A DNA stretch of 64,000 nucleotides, from contig NZ_LNXS01000042.1 of the NCBI RefSeq assembly GCF_001467525.1, positions 18,556 to 82,555 of the forward strand. The letters run 5' to 3'. The notes beneath the pieces are model-generated. The model made no database searches. It was given only the letters and a program-made list of their open reading frames with translations, and was not told where the DNA came from. The position numbers and the translations under genes were made by a program. The stretch comes from Legionella anisa. Its GTDB lineage: Bacteria; Pseudomonadota; Gammaproteobacteria; Legionellales; Legionellaceae. Below are positions 8,559-18,398 of this stretch, piece after piece (the stretch's first letter is position 1; each line of letters starts with the position of its first letter).

Positions 8559-8616
8559 AGGGTCTGTTTCCATTTCTACTATCTTGACTCAATCTAGCGA
8601 AATGTAAACAGACCCT
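8559..8616. repeat. Dispersed inverted repeat, family A, short copy
   Basis: AGGGTCTGTTT at the left end is repeated inverted as AAACAGACCCT at the right end. The inside holds TTTCTACTATCTTGACTCAATCTAGCGAA. It is a 58-bp version of the 144-bp element at 56437-56580 with the central palindrome deleted. It begins 3 bp after the amidase stop codon. Confidence 0.8.
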
Positions 8617-8775
8617 ATTGTGACTCATTTATTTATAGTAGGTGCCTAGGGTCATAAATTACGTTATTTATTGGTATGATGTATTTCTTGTTCGTTACAT
8701 AAAAGGCAGAATTAAGTATTCCAATAGTTCGAGCTTTATATAAAATAGGATGGATTAATTTTTAAGGATAGGCAT

Positions 8776-9438
8776 GTGGTTAAACATCTAGTAGCAATAT
8801 TCTTTTCGATGATTCTAAGCGACTTAATTTTTGCAGCAGGAACTGAAAAAAGCTGTAATAAAGCGGATTGGAGCTGTCATGGTTCTTTTTACATAACAGG
8901 CGGATATGTATTTGTGCACACTTTTTTCAATGACAATCAATTATCATTATCTCCTCCCGAACAGCCAAGAATAAATTTTACACCTCAGGATGCGTTTCCC
9001 AACAATGGGAGCGGAATGCGTTGGGGATTTGGAGCAGGCCTTGGTGACAAATTACCCTTCACTTATGAATTGGATTACAATCAAATTTTCACTCATTCAA
9101 AAATAAGAGATGGATTAAAAATTTCCAGATCAAGTAAGTCATTGGTCGCTATCTTAGGTTATACTCTTAATCCTAAAAATAGATTAAGAGCCAGTTTGGT
9201 TGGTGGCGCCTCAGTTATCTCAACATACTTGACCGTGACTACGGTTGCTCCTCGTCAATTTTTTTCTCAGAATACAAACTCTGTTGACGTTGATCCTTTC
9301 CTTGGCGGCTCATTAGCTTATCAAATTAATTCCAGATTTGGGCTTCGGGCAGTAGAGTTTTATGATTTTGCTACTTACAACAGAAGCGCTAAAGGTGCTG
9401 CGGTGACCCTGATAATGCTTAATTATTATCCACAGTGA
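8776..9438 (+). CDS. Outer-membrane beta-barrel protein
   Basis: A 220-residue protein begins with a signal peptide (hydrophobic run LVAIFFSMILSDLIFAAG, cleavage near residue 21). The rest alternates polar and hydrophobic residues in short strands, with many Gly-Gly and aromatic girdle positions (GSFYITGGYVFVHT, WGFGAGLGD, LVAILGYTLN). It ends in an aromatic strand, as OmpA/OmpW-like barrels do. Two cysteines flank the start of the mature protein (KSCNKADWSCHG). The start is GTG at 8776 with AAGGA about 7 nt upstream; the ATG at 8774 is out of frame and closes at once. The specific function is not evident. Confidence 0.75.
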   Translation: MVKHLVAIFFSMILSDLIFAAGTEKSCNKADWSCHGSFYITGGYVFVHTFFNDNQLSLSPPEQPRINFTPQDAFPNNGSGMRWGFGAGLGDKLPFTYELDYNQIFTHSKIRDGLKISRSSKSLVAILGYTLNPKNRLRASLVGGASVISTYLTVTTVAPRQFFSQNTNSVDVDPFLGGSLAYQINSRFGLRAVEFYDFATYNRSAKGAAVTLIMLNYYPQ

Positions 9439-9674
9439 TTTGTTATCCCTTTTGTTTGGGGCTGCTGCATACCCATACTTTTTTCTACAACATGTTTCAT
9501 GCGGTAATCCACTTTAGGAATATGGAACATGAATAATGGTATATACTCTATAAATATATGCGGGATTTACGGATAGAATAAATTTATTTCGCGAATATAT
9601 ACTTATTCGAGGTGCTTACGTTAGTTGAATCAATTATAATTTTTTTAATAAATTTTTCTCTATTGGGTAAACAA

Positions 9675-10901
9675 ATGATAAAGGAATGGATCTTATTTTC
9701 ATTCAGCAGGAGTATTATTTTAATACTTCTTACTTTTGCTCAACTATCATTTGCACAAGGAACTCCGCTCACAGTCAATCAATCACCTATTAGGATAGGA
9801 AGCAGCACTGCTTTGGAAGGTCCGGCACAAACGCTTGGACAGGGTATGACACTTGGAATCAAAACGTATTTTGACAGAGTAAATGCTGCTGGTGGTATCA
9901 ATGGTCAAAAAATAACATTTATTGTATATAATGATTCCTATGAGCCGTCGCTTGCTGCGCCCAACATGCGCAAATTAATTACGCAGGATCAGGTGCTCGC
10001 TGTCATCGGCAATGTAGGGTCGCCAACTGCTGTGGTTTCAGTACCTATTGCCCAAGAATTGCAGACACTGCTCTATGGTTGTTATGCTGGAACAGAAGTA
10101 CTGCGTCAAAGCCCCCCGGATCGGTACGTTTTTAATTTTCGTGCAAGTTATGCAGAAGAAACTGCGGCTATGGTAAAAGGGTTATTGAAAGCAGGAATTA
10201 AACCCGATGAAATTGCATTTTTTACACAAAATGATTCGTTTGGGGATTCCGGTTATTTTGGTGCCATAAAAGCGTTAAAGGAAGAAGGTTATCACGATTC
10301 AGAAAATTTAGTGCACGGTCGATTCACCAGAAATACAGTGAATGTGGAAGAGGGTTTATCAGAGATCCTGGACGCAAAAAAAATGCCAAAGGCAATTATT
10401 ATAGTCGCTCCTTATCTTCCTGCTGCTCGGTTCATTAAGTTGGCGGTTGAAGACCTACCTAATACCCTGTTTCTCAATGTTTCTTTTGTGGGAAGTGAAA
10501 CTTTGTTAAAGGAGATAGGAACATTGGGAGACAACCGCGTGATAGTGACTCAGGTTGTTCCTAGTTATGACTCAGATCTTCCTGCTGTCAAAGAGTATCG
10601 AGAGAGTCTAAAAAAATATGCAAATGATGCCCAACCAGGCTATATCTCATTAGAGGGCTATCTCGCGACAAAGTTATTTGTCATAGCATTACAACGTGCA
10701 GCTGGCGCTAATAAATTAACGCGAGAAGGGCTTATTGATGTGATGCAAAACATGCGGGATGTGGATATAGGCATCGGTATTCCCATCAGTTATGATAAAA
10801 ACAATCATCAGGCATTGCATACAGTCTGGCCTACTATATTAAGAAACGGAAAATTTACCTCTCTTGATTGGACTGAACTGCATTCGTTTGTTAAAGAATA
10901 A
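9675..10901 (+). CDS. Periplasmic ligand-binding protein (LivK/UrtA-like), likely sensor partner
   Basis: This is a type 1 periplasmic binding protein of the branched-chain amino acid/urea class. A signal peptide (SIILILLTFAQLSFAQG) is followed by IRIGSSTALEGPAQTLGQGM, the usual first strand and ligand loop. Later segments such as VNAAGGINGQKITF, VIGNVGSPTAV and the lobe-2 part (FFTQNDSFGDSGY) are typical. The ATG at 9675 fits the leader; a GTG at 9612 would add 21 residues. No permease or ATPase genes follow. Instead a hybrid histidine kinase starts 15 bp after the stop codon, so it probably presents its ligand to that kinase rather than to a transporter. The ligand is unknown; short amides, urea or amino acids are typical of the family. 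Confidence 0.82.
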   Translation: MIKEWILFSFSRSIILILLTFAQLSFAQGTPLTVNQSPIRIGSSTALEGPAQTLGQGMTLGIKTYFDRVNAAGGINGQKITFIVYNDSYEPSLAAPNMRKLITQDQVLAVIGNVGSPTAVVSVPIAQELQTLLYGCYAGTEVLRQSPPDRYVFNFRASYAEETAAMVKGLLKAGIKPDEIAFFTQNDSFGDSGYFGAIKALKEEGYHDSENLVHGRFTRNTVNVEEGLSEILDAKKMPKAIIIVAPYLPAARFIKLAVEDLPNTLFLNVSFVGSETLLKEIGTLGDNRVIVTQVVPSYDSDLPAVKEYRESLKKYANDAQPGYISLEGYLATKLFVIALQRAAGANKLTREGLIDVMQNMRDVDIGIGIPISYDKNNHQALHTVWPTILRNGKFTSLDWTELHSFVKE

Positions 10902-10916
10902 GTGGAAGGATTACTA

Positions 10917-13835
10917 ATGTACAGGAAACTAAGATTATCATTGGTAAATGTGTTTCTGTTATTTTATATTCTTACCGTTATTTTTACGATGATCCTTAGT
11001 TTTGCTGCACTCTATCTCAATCATCAACTGCTTCAAAATCAAAACCTTTTATTAACTGTTAGTTCAATTGAAAACGCACGATTTAAAATGAGTAATGCAC
11101 GCGCTCAATTTTTGGTGAGACAACAAAGTATTTTAACAGCACATGAAGAAAATGATTTATCCAAACTGGAGCCTCGTTTACCGATAGAGGCAATTTTTAT
11201 TGAGGGTGAGGAAAAATTAGCTTCTGTTACCAATGAAGTTTCCTCTGTCTTGAAGGCACTGCAAAATCTTAAAGCGACCTATCAAGAATTTTTAAAAACT
11301 GATGATCGGTTGTTGGCATTGACCCAATCTTTTTTAAAAGCGAAAAACGAGTTAGCAAATCAAAAAAGAATTATTGATCAGCAAATTAAAGATATTCACA
11401 ATCAATCAGAAAATATCAGTGGTATTTTAACCCATCAATATAAAAAAAACATACGTCAACTACGTGATTATTTCCAGGAGGGAAAACTGTCACAAAGCGA
11501 CTTGTTTAAAGGAGCATTGGAGAGTCTGATCTTAAGTAATGCTACGGATGCCCATCGCATTGACCAAAAAATTAATACAGAGCTGTCACAGCTCATGGCA
11601 TTAATCGAGGAAATTGCAGATGAAGAAAATTCGGATGAATTGAATAATTTAAAAGACAATCAACTGTTACAGCTCATTCCTTTAACACGCAGTAAATTGC
11701 AACAATTAAGTAATTTATTACAGAATAACCCACAACTACATCAAGCCGCATTGGACTTGGGCAATCAATTCAATTTGGTTGTTGATCAATTAACCAAAGG
11801 TTCAGGAAGCATCCTCGCCTTGCGAAAGGAGCTCAATGATCTCCAATTGCAACTGCAAAAAAATCATATGGAAGTAAAAGAAAATTTAGCGTTGCTCTCA
11901 AAACAGTTTCAAAACCTAGATACAATAATAAAAGAGTTAGGGGAGCAATCACTACGGACTTTCCATAAGCTGATTACAACCAATCGTAATATTATGATTG
12001 TCTTGCCTCTGGGCATCCTTCTATTCATCAGTGTCGTAGGATACTTTTTATATCACGCTATTTCCAGGTCATTGGGAAGTTTAAGCGCTGCAATGCATAA
12101 GATCACCAAAGACAAAGTCGGATTAGAGCAGCGTTTAAGTATGACACCCTATGATGATCTTAATCGGGTCGTTGGAACCTTCAATAGTATGGCTGAAAGC
12201 CTACAATATACCCAAGAACATTTGCACGAATTAGTGGAGTCACGAACTAAAGAGCTGAAAAATGTAAATCAGAATCTGGAACAGTTGGTGGTGCAATTAA
12301 ATGAAGCTAAAAAAGATTCGGAAGTGGCCAATAAAGCGAAATCTGAGTTTATTGCTAACACCAGCCATGAGTTACGCACGCCGCTTAATGCCATTATCGG
12401 TTATTGCGAATTATTGCATGAAGAGATGGAAGATGAGGGACATGAGATGTATATAGAGGACCTCAAAAAAATAGAATCTTCTGCCAAACATTTGTTATTT
12501 CTCATCAACGACATACTGGATTTATCAAAAATCGAAGCGGGCAAGATGGATATTTTCCTGGAGGATGTCAAAGTTCCCGATATGATTAAGGAGCTGGAAG
12601 CTATAATCACTCCTTTGATGAATAAAAATATGAATACTTTTAAAACCGAGATTGATTCTAATGTTGATATCATGCATACCGATCTTGTGAAAGTCAGGCA
12701 ATGTCTATTAAATTTAATAAGCAACGCAGCTAAATTTACTAAAGAAGGTACAATTACATTATCGGTGAAACCGATAACGAGTAATGGTAAAGCATACATG
12801 CAATTTGCTGTCAGTGATACCGGAATTGGTCTGACTCGAGAGCAATTAGGTAGTTTGTTCAAGGCATTCTCTCAAGCTGAGTCTTCGACAACGCGTCGAT
12901 TTGGTGGTACTGGATTAGGTTTGTATCTGACAAAAAGCTTCTCTAAAATCCTGGGAGGCGACGTGAGTATCGATAGTGAATATGGTAAGGGCTCCACATT
13001 TACTATTATTTTGCCGATGGTTAGTAAAGTGGGTGTTGAAAAAAGGTCTCAGGTAAAAGTACATGAACAACAAGTCCAGGGAGAAGAAGGGGCCAAAACG
13101 GTCCTAGTGGTTGATGATGATCCTAAAATACACGACATCATGCAAAAAGCCTTAGAGAAAACAGGTATTAGAGTGTTGCATGCATTTCATGGTGAGGAAT
13201 GTCTTTCTTTGGCAAGAAAATATCAGCCTGACTTGATTACTCTTGATGTGATTATGCCCATGATGGATGGATGGACTACCTTATCCGCATTAAAATCTGA
13301 TCCTAATCTGGTTAATATTCCCGTGATTTTGGTTTCAATGCTGCTGGAAAAAGACTTGGGTTTTGCGTTAGGCGCTGTTGATTATCTCAACAAACCGGTT
13401 GAGCCTAAGACACTGATGGAAAAAATTGAGAGTATCATCCCTCGCGATACCATTAAATCAATATTAATTGTGGATGATGAGGCAGATTCACGCAACATTA
13501 TTCGAAGAGTGATTAAAAAGTCGGGTTGGAGCGTGCTGGAGGCAAAAAATGGTCTTGAAGCGTTAGAGGTTTTAGCCCGCCAGACTCCTTCTCTTATTCT
13601 CCTTGATTTAATGATGCCAGAAATGGATGGTTTTGCTGTCATTCGGGAGTTACAAAAACACGAAAAATGGGCTCAAATTCCTGTAGTTATCTTCACTGCA
13701 AAGGATTTAACCCAGGAAGAACGAGATTTTCTGATGAATTCGAGTAAAGTAGTGCTACAAAAAAATTCCTACAGTCGGGAGCAACTTGTTGCCACGATAA
13801 CGGGGCAGATTGAACAAATAATTAAAAATCGCTAG
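10917..13835 (+). CDS. Hybrid sensor histidine kinase with two receiver domains
   Basis: The protein (972 residues) has an N-terminal membrane helix and a long helical periplasmic region (to about residue 360). A second helix ([19 protein letters not shown]) leads into a HAMP linker and coiled coil. The HisKA box has phospho-acceptor H484 in [11 protein letters not shown] full HATPase follows ([24 protein letters not shown]). Two receivers carry D777 ([10 protein letters not shown]) and D897 ([10 protein letters not shown]). The ATG at 10917 has GGAAGGA at good spacing; a GTG at 10902 is less likely. The gene lies between a binding protein and a receiver/cyclase pair, so it should relay a periplasmic ligand signal to them. 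The all-helical sensor region resembles four-helix input domains. Confidence 0.9.
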   Translation: MYRKLRLSLVNVFLLFYILTVIFTMILSFAALYLNHQLLQNQNLLLTVSSIENARFKMSNARAQFLVRQQSILTAHEENDLSKLEPRLPIEAIFIEGEEKLASVTNEVSSVLKALQNLKATYQEFLKTDDRLLALTQSFLKAKNELANQKRIIDQQIKDIHNQSENISGILTHQYKKNIRQLRDYFQEGKLSQSDLFKGALESLILSNATDAHRIDQKINTELSQLMALIEEIADEENSDELNNLKDNQLLQLIPLTRSKLQQLSNLLQNNPQLHQAALDLGNQFNLVVDQLTKGSGSILALRKELNDLQLQLQKNHMEVKENLALLSKQFQNLDTIIKELGEQSLRTFHKLITTNRNIMIVLPLGILLFISVVGYFLYHAISRSLGSLSAAMHKITKDKVGLEQRLSMTPYDDLNRVVGTFNSMAESLQYTQEHLHELVESRTKELKNVNQNLEQLVVQLNEAKKDSEVANKAKSEFIANTSHELRTPLNAIIGYCELLHEEMEDEGHEMYIEDLKKIESSAKHLLFLINDILDLSKIEAGKMDIFLEDVKVPDMIKELEAIITPLMNKNMNTFKTEIDSNVDIMHTDLVKVRQCLLNLISNAAKFTKEGTITLSVKPITSNGKAYMQFAVSDTGIGLTREQLGSLFKAFSQAESSTTRRFGGTGLGLYLTKSFSKILGGDVSIDSEYGKGSTFTIILPMVSKVGVEKRSQVKVHEQQVQGEEGAKTVLVVDDDPKIHDIMQKALEKTGIRVLHAFHGEECLSLARKYQPDLITLDVIMPMMDGWTTLSALKSDPNLVNIPVILVSMLLEKDLGFALGAVDYLNKPVEPKTLMEKIESIIPRDTIKSILIVDDEADSRNIIRRVIKKSGWSVLEAKNGLEALEVLARQTPSLILLDLMMPEMDGFAVIRELQKHEKWAQIPVVIFTAKDLTQEERDFLMNSSKVVLQKNSYSREQLVATITGQIEQIIKNR

Positions 13836-13846
13836 GAGATAGTGCG

Positions 13847-14218
13847 ATGACGATAAAAATCTTAATTGTTGAAGATAATGAATTGAATCTTGATATGCTA
13901 TCAAGACGTTTGCAACGTAAAGGATATGAGATTATTAGTGCGGTCGATGGGGAAAAAGGCGTGAGCATGGCACAATCTGAAAATCCCGATCTCATTTTAA
14001 TGGATTTAAGCTTGCCCGTTTTGGATGGATACGATGCGACACGACAACTTAAATCCGATCCAAAGACCAGCGCTATCCCGATTATTGCTCTAACAGCGCA
14101 TGCTATGGTGGGGGATAGGGAAAAAGCGGTAGCCGCAGGCTGTGATGATTATGAAGTGAAGCCTATTGATCTTCCTCGTCTTCTTGAAAAGATGGAGCGA
14201 TTAGTGAAAGCCTGCTGA
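13847..14218 (+). CDS. Single-domain response regulator (DivK/CheY-like)
   Basis: A 123-residue receiver with no output domain. The acidic pair is E9-D10, the phospho-acceptor is D53 (LILMDLSLPVLDG), a conserved Thr/Ala region (ALTAHAM) follows, and the lysine is K105 (YEVKPID). All catalytic positions are intact. It starts 11 bp after the kinase gene with a GGAG-type binding site. It is probably a phosphotransfer intermediate for the hybrid kinase, or a soluble switch that acts on the downstream cyclase, whose own receiver cannot be phosphorylated. Confidence 0.9.
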   Translation: MTIKILIVEDNELNLDMLSRRLQRKGYEIISAVDGEKGVSMAQSENPDLILMDLSLPVLDGYDATRQLKSDPKTSAIPIIALTAHAMVGDREKAVAAGCDDYEVKPIDLPRLLEKMERLVKAC

Positions 14219-14256
14219 GTCACAGTATATTTAACTCGATGAGAGGAACATAATTA

Positions 14257-15891
14257 ATGGATTTTGATAAAGAAACAAAAAAGGAGCGTAACTCAACCCT
14301 GATGCGTGAACGAGAGGCGTTATTTGCCAGTTTACGCAGTGAGTTTTCCACGCCTCTTGATGTCATTGTTGGCTATGCCGAAATCCTACTTGATGAACTT
14401 ACCTTTCATCAGCTTGAAGCGTATAAGGATGATCTTAAAAAGATTTTACAATCGGGAAAACTCTTGCAAAGCCGTGTAGATGAGGTGTTACATTTCGACT
14501 CTTCTGCTCGAAAATCAGAAGCATTTAACTTGAAAACATTCAGCAGCGAATTGCAATTTAATTTACTTACGCCACTTAATTCAGTTATTGGTTATTGTGA
14601 GCTGCTTTTGGATGAAGAGCTTTCAGCCGAACAGGATGAGTTTATTCATGATATTGGAAAAATTCTTCTCGCCGCGAAATTGTTTATTAGTTACATAAAC
14701 GAAATAGATAAATTAGCTCAAATACAATGGAAAGGCACCGATCTATTAGCACAATTTAAAAAATCGAACATTATAATTCATGATGTGATTATCTCTATTC
14801 CTCCGCTTGACAATAAAATTATCTATAAGCCTAAGCCTCCTAAAGGTTCTATTCTCGTTGTCGATGACAACGAAATGGCGAGAGATTTATTAATACGCCG
14901 TTTAAAGCATTATGGGTTTAATGCAACACCTTGTGGCAATGCCTCCAAAGTACTTGATGAGCTAAGTGCGGGTGATTTCGATTTAATACTTTTATCAATT
15001 ATCACCTCAGGAGTAAGCGGCTTTGACGTTTTAAAACGAATCATGGGAGACAACCGTTATTATTATCTTCCTGTAATTGTTATTTCTCCTCTCAAAGAAA
15101 TTGATGCAGTAGTACGTTGTCTCGAGATGGGGGCAGATGATTATCTTCTTAAACCATTTAATCCGGTTATTTTTAAAGCGCGCGTCGAAGCTTCCATAGA
15201 AAAAAAGATACTAAGGGATAAAGAAAAACTTTATCTTATCCAAATACAGGAAGGCAAGAAAAGATCCGATGATTTATTGCTTAGTATTGTGCCGAGTGCC
15301 ATTGCAGAACGTTTAAAACTAGGTGAGCAAACAATCGTTGAGCGATTTCCCTCTGTAACCGCTGTATTTATTGATATTGTTAACTTTTCTCATTTGGCAG
15401 ATAAACTGAGTCCGGGTAAATTGATTGGGATGTTGAATACTATATTTTCAAGCATGGATGAACTTACTGATCAATTCGGTCTTGAAAAAATTAAAACAAT
15501 AGGCGATTGCTATATGGCAGTGGCAGGTGCTCCAATAAACAATCAATTTCATGCTGAAGTCGTTGCTAATTTTGCATGCAGCGTACTTGAAAAGATAAAT
15601 AGCATGAATGAAAGCCTTCGTTTTCCTATTCAAGTGCGCATAGGGATTCATACTGGAGCTGTAGTGGGTGGTATCATCGGAAAGAAAAAATTTTCTTATG
15701 ATCTATGGGGGAAAACCATTAACTTGGCAAGTCGAATGGAGTCTCACGGCGAGCCAGGTCGAATCCATGTAAGTGAGGCAACGTACCAAATCCTGAAAGA
15801 TCGATTCGAATTTGAAAAAAGAGGGACGATTTTGGTCAAGGGAGTTGGTGAGATGGCAACGTATTTTTTAATAAAGTGCCGCAATGGATAA
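14257..15891 (+). CDS. Class III adenylate cyclase with two degenerate HisKA-like segments and a pseudo-receiver
   Basis: Residues 22-80 and 94-150 each resemble a HisKA dimerisation helix pair (RSEFSTPLDVIVGYAEIL; NLLTPLNSVIGYCELL) but lack the histidine. Residues 198-310 are a receiver with DD203-204 and K299, but the acceptor aspartate is replaced by serine (LILLSIITSG, S247). The cyclase domain (about 365-540) has metal ligands D373 and D417 and transition-state N489 and R493. K413 (KIKTIGD) with D482 (YDLWGK) is the adenine-selecting pair, so ATP to cAMP is predicted. It is the last gene of the binding protein-kinase-receiver operon. The HisKA-like repeats may dimerise with the kinase or with each other. 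Expected in the cytoplasm. Confidence 0.88.
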   Translation: MDFDKETKKERNSTLMREREALFASLRSEFSTPLDVIVGYAEILLDELTFHQLEAYKDDLKKILQSGKLLQSRVDEVLHFDSSARKSEAFNLKTFSSELQFNLLTPLNSVIGYCELLLDEELSAEQDEFIHDIGKILLAAKLFISYINEIDKLAQIQWKGTDLLAQFKKSNIIIHDVIISIPPLDNKIIYKPKPPKGSILVVDDNEMARDLLIRRLKHYGFNATPCGNASKVLDELSAGDFDLILLSIITSGVSGFDVLKRIMGDNRYYYLPVIVISPLKEIDAVVRCLEMGADDYLLKPFNPVIFKARVEASIEKKILRDKEKLYLIQIQEGKKRSDDLLLSIVPSAIAERLKLGEQTIVERFPSVTAVFIDIVNFSHLADKLSPGKLIGMLNTIFSSMDELTDQFGLEKIKTIGDCYMAVAGAPINNQFHAEVVANFACSVLEKINSMNESLRFPIQVRIGIHTGAVVGGIIGKKKFSYDLWGKTINLASRMESHGEPGRIHVSEATYQILKDRFEFEKRGTILVKGVGEMATYFLIKCRNG

Positions 15892-16234
15892 AGTGATAAA
15901 TGCGCTGCTACCCCCCTTTCTATTTCAAATTTTACCGTAATTCCTTTTAAATTTATCTCATTTTTAAAAAGTTCTTTGTTTTTTCCTGGTCTATATTTTG
16001 TAGGATATTGAGCCTAACTCATTGATATATTGATAATTTAAATTTCTATAGGCTTCTGTTTCCACCGTAGTATCAAATATTTTCAAGTTAATTCACTTTA
16101 AATTTGCGGTCTTAATAATTTATTAAGAATGGTGTCTTATAATGCACCACTACAAATTACAACTGGACATATTGTTATTCAGTTGCGCATATTGTTTTTA
16201 TTGTGGTTAAACGGTTTTATTATGAGGAACTAAC
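15892..16234. other. Intergenic region before the 16235 gene
   Basis: 343 bp, very AT-rich, with no open frame of interest. The right part holds the PmrA-like promoter at 16111-16143. Nothing that looks like a strong terminator follows the cyclase gene. Confidence 0.5.
16111..16143 (+). promoter_or_regulatory. PmrA-box-like promoter of the 16235 gene
   Basis: The half-sites CTTAATAAT and ATTAAGAAT are separated by TT, with TTAA cores 11 bp apart (16111-16130). Seven nucleotides later comes a consensus -10 element, TATAAT (16138-16143). Core spacing and the gap to -10 equal those at 6469-6501. The start codon is about 90 bp downstream. Confidence 0.6.
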
Positions 16235-17701
16235 ATGCTACATAAAATAATTTTAAACGGAAGAGTTATAGTGGGCCGAGGAAAAGAGAAGTTAAAAGAA
16301 CTTAAGAATATGGATATTTATCCTAATCCGGAAATGGAAACCAAAATAGAAATGGAAGTAGAAAAGAAAGTTGAAAAAGGAGTACTTCAAAAGGTAGAAG
16401 ATAAAGTGAATGGAGTCCTTCAGCGATATGAGGAACGTCAACACCAAAAACAAGTAGAAAAATTAGAGAAGTTAAAGAGACAAAATGAAAGAGAACAAGC
16501 AAAATTGCTACAAGAGTTAGAGCGGATAACAACTCAAAGTGAATTACAAACAGTTACTGTTCCAGAATCTGTCGTTCGGACTACTAGGAGAAGTTCTTCT
16601 GTTCTGAATATAAGAACTAGAAATCTTGTGAATAACGGTATTGATTCATTGCCAAGTGAAAGCATCGGTAATGGAAGTTACAAGCAAATGCTTTTGCGAT
16701 CTTTTGAAGAGTCAAATGAAGGTACAATGGCGTTAACGAAATGCAAAAAAGAAATTGATCAGGCATTTGCAAGATTGGATCAAATTGTTATAGAGTTCGG
16801 TTCCAAAGTAGATGGAGAAGTAACTAAAGGTCTTTTGAAAGAAGAAGCCAATCAGTTAATGAATTCTATTGTACGAATTATGGAAGAAAATCATGTAATC
16901 AGCGAGAAGCAAGCCAAAAAATTTATTGAGGCTGCATTAAAAAAAGATAAAGATTATTTTCAAAGACATGGTACAGATAAATTGGATTTGAGTAAAAAAG
17001 AAGATGTAAAACAATTCATGAAAGAATACATTCTAGACGTCCTCTATACTCCAAAAGATCAAGTTAAAAAACTCTTAAAGACATGCATGAGATTTGGCTC
17101 TAAAACAGAAGGTGGTTTTGATCAAGAGTTATTAATAAGAAACTCAAAGTATTACTCCACTAAAACAGTTTCTAGAGCCGGAGCCTCTGTATATGTGAGT
17201 TATGAAGGCTATAAATATTATGCAGAAAAACAAATAGAGAAGCAATCTAAGGTGCTAAGAGACTCTCTAGAACAAGGAGTGCAGTATTCTAGCGAACGTC
17301 TTGAGGATTTGGATAAACTGCAACAAAAACAATTAAAGGCTATCGATAGCGATGTAAAAAAATTAAAATTAGTTTTGAAGCAAGAGAGTCAATATCAATT
17401 AGCTCTTGAGGCGATACAAGGGAAAGAAAGCGTCCATGAGGATAAGGAAGTACAAGCGATTATGGTTCGTTACTTAACGAAAACTCGCGGTATGATTTTC
17501 AATGATTTTGAAGCAGCTGAGCGCAAATTGAAGGAACGTTTAGATAAGATAACTAGCCGTAAGGAAAGAATTAACAATAGGATTATAGAGAGCGAACAGC
17601 ATCTAGACTCTTTGCAAGAGTTCCAAAGCAAGGAAAAATGTAATTTGGATAATCTGGAAAATCTAGAAAAACTGAGTAATTCATTCCAAAAAATGTTCTA
17701 A
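16235..17701 (+). CDS. Charged coiled-coil protein; Dot/Icm effector candidate
   Basis: I recognise no family in this 488-residue protein. It has no signal peptide or membrane helix. Residues 35-100 and 330-485 are rich in Lys and Glu with heptad-like repeats, so long coiled coils are likely. A central part (about 160-330) is helical and more globular (SYKQMLLRSFEESNEG; VKKLLKTCMRFGSKTEGGF). The phrase FGSKV/TEG-EV occurs twice (near 189 and 290), which hints at an internal duplication. The C terminus is polar and Glu-containing, which would be compatible with Dot/Icm export. The upstream PmrA-like box is the main support for an effector role. Confidence 0.6.
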   Translation: MLHKIILNGRVIVGRGKEKLKELKNMDIYPNPEMETKIEMEVEKKVEKGVLQKVEDKVNGVLQRYEERQHQKQVEKLEKLKRQNEREQAKLLQELERITTQSELQTVTVPESVVRTTRRSSSVLNIRTRNLVNNGIDSLPSESIGNGSYKQMLLRSFEESNEGTMALTKCKKEIDQAFARLDQIVIEFGSKVDGEVTKGLLKEEANQLMNSIVRIMEENHVISEKQAKKFIEAALKKDKDYFQRHGTDKLDLSKKEDVKQFMKEYILDVLYTPKDQVKKLLKTCMRFGSKTEGGFDQELLIRNSKYYSTKTVSRAGASVYVSYEGYKYYAEKQIEKQSKVLRDSLEQGVQYSSERLEDLDKLQQKQLKAIDSDVKKLKLVLKQESQYQLALEAIQGKESVHEDKEVQAIMVRYLTKTRGMIFNDFEAAERKLKERLDKITSRKERINNRIIESEQHLDSLQEFQSKEKCNLDNLENLEKLSNSFQKMF

Positions 17702-17709
17702 ACAAGACA

Positions 17710-17750
17710 CCAAGTCCTCAAATACACTGAGGACTTGGGTTTAACTTTTT
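17710..17750 (+). terminator. Rho-independent terminator after the 16235 gene
   Basis: A perfect 11-bp stem (CCAAGTCCTCA with TGAGGACTTGG) with a 7-nt loop is followed by a T-rich tract ending in TTTTTT. It lies 8 bp after the stop codon. Confidence 0.85.
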
Positions 17751-17841
17751 TCACTTCTACAGGATTTATTAACGACTTGCAAACAGTTAATAAATTTAAG
17801 ACAATAGTGTACTTTTATTGGGCTATTTTGGAGGTGTTTCC

Positions 17842-18114
17842 ATGTTAGGTTACTTTATGAAAAAGAATAGGATTAAGGAAAATGACGAACAAAGCCAAAA
17901 AAATATAGAAAAAATTCACGAGATTCGTGAGAGATTGCATGAGTCGACTCAACATGCAAACACTAAAAGAATGGAAATTGATTCTAAATTAGAAAAAATT
18001 AATAAGTCATCATCGTACAGCAATCATAAAAATAACGTTTTTTTCCAGCCTTCAGTTGGTTCTGGCTGCAACCAGAGAAGCATACCTGGAGACTCCACTT
18101 TCACTATGAAGTGA
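17842..18114 (+). CDS. Small hypothetical protein
   Basis: The ATG at 17842 has GGAGG seven bases upstream, so it is preferred to the in-frame TTG at 17818. The 90-residue product is charged and helical in its first 55 residues (NIEKIHEIRERLHEST), then low in complexity with Ser and Asn, and ends in GDSTFTMK. No known domain is visible. It follows a terminator and so is probably transcribed separately from the coiled-coil gene. Confidence 0.5.
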   Translation: MLGYFMKKNRIKENDEQSQKNIEKIHEIRERLHESTQHANTKRMEIDSKLEKINKSSSYSNHKNNVFFQPSVGSGCNQRSIPGDSTFTMK

Positions 18115-18297
18115 TACAGTGATTAATATGCAACGCCAATGCACGAGTGGAATCGTTCATTGGTGCTTTGATCTCTTCCCCATTCTGCATAGATGACATG
18201 GCGACCCGTTCGGGCTGGTACAGTACAGCTCATATGAAATTTATTTTTTTATAATCAAGGCTAATGGTAATAATGCATTTTGATCTAAATTTATGTC

Positions 18298-18317
18298 ATT
18301 CCCGCCTGCGCGGGAAT
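18298..18317. repeat. Short palindromic repeat (ATTCCCGC...GCGGGAAT)
   Basis: A GC-rich hairpin with 8-bp arms and a 4-nt loop stands out from AT-rich surroundings. It resembles the short GTCATTCCCGC-type interspersed repeats found in many proteobacterial genomes. It lies downstream of both flanking genes. Confidence 0.55.
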
Positions 18318-18398
18318 GGAACGATATATAACCAATATGCTCACTGTATGAATAGTTAACTGCTCAAAAAAACTGACGATAACTCAGGTCCACAGACT

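Noticed and set aside
12401..12862. A 153-codon minus-strand frame in the histidine kinase gene
   Set aside because: It lies over the conserved HisKA and ATPase region and its composition is that of an antisense shadow.
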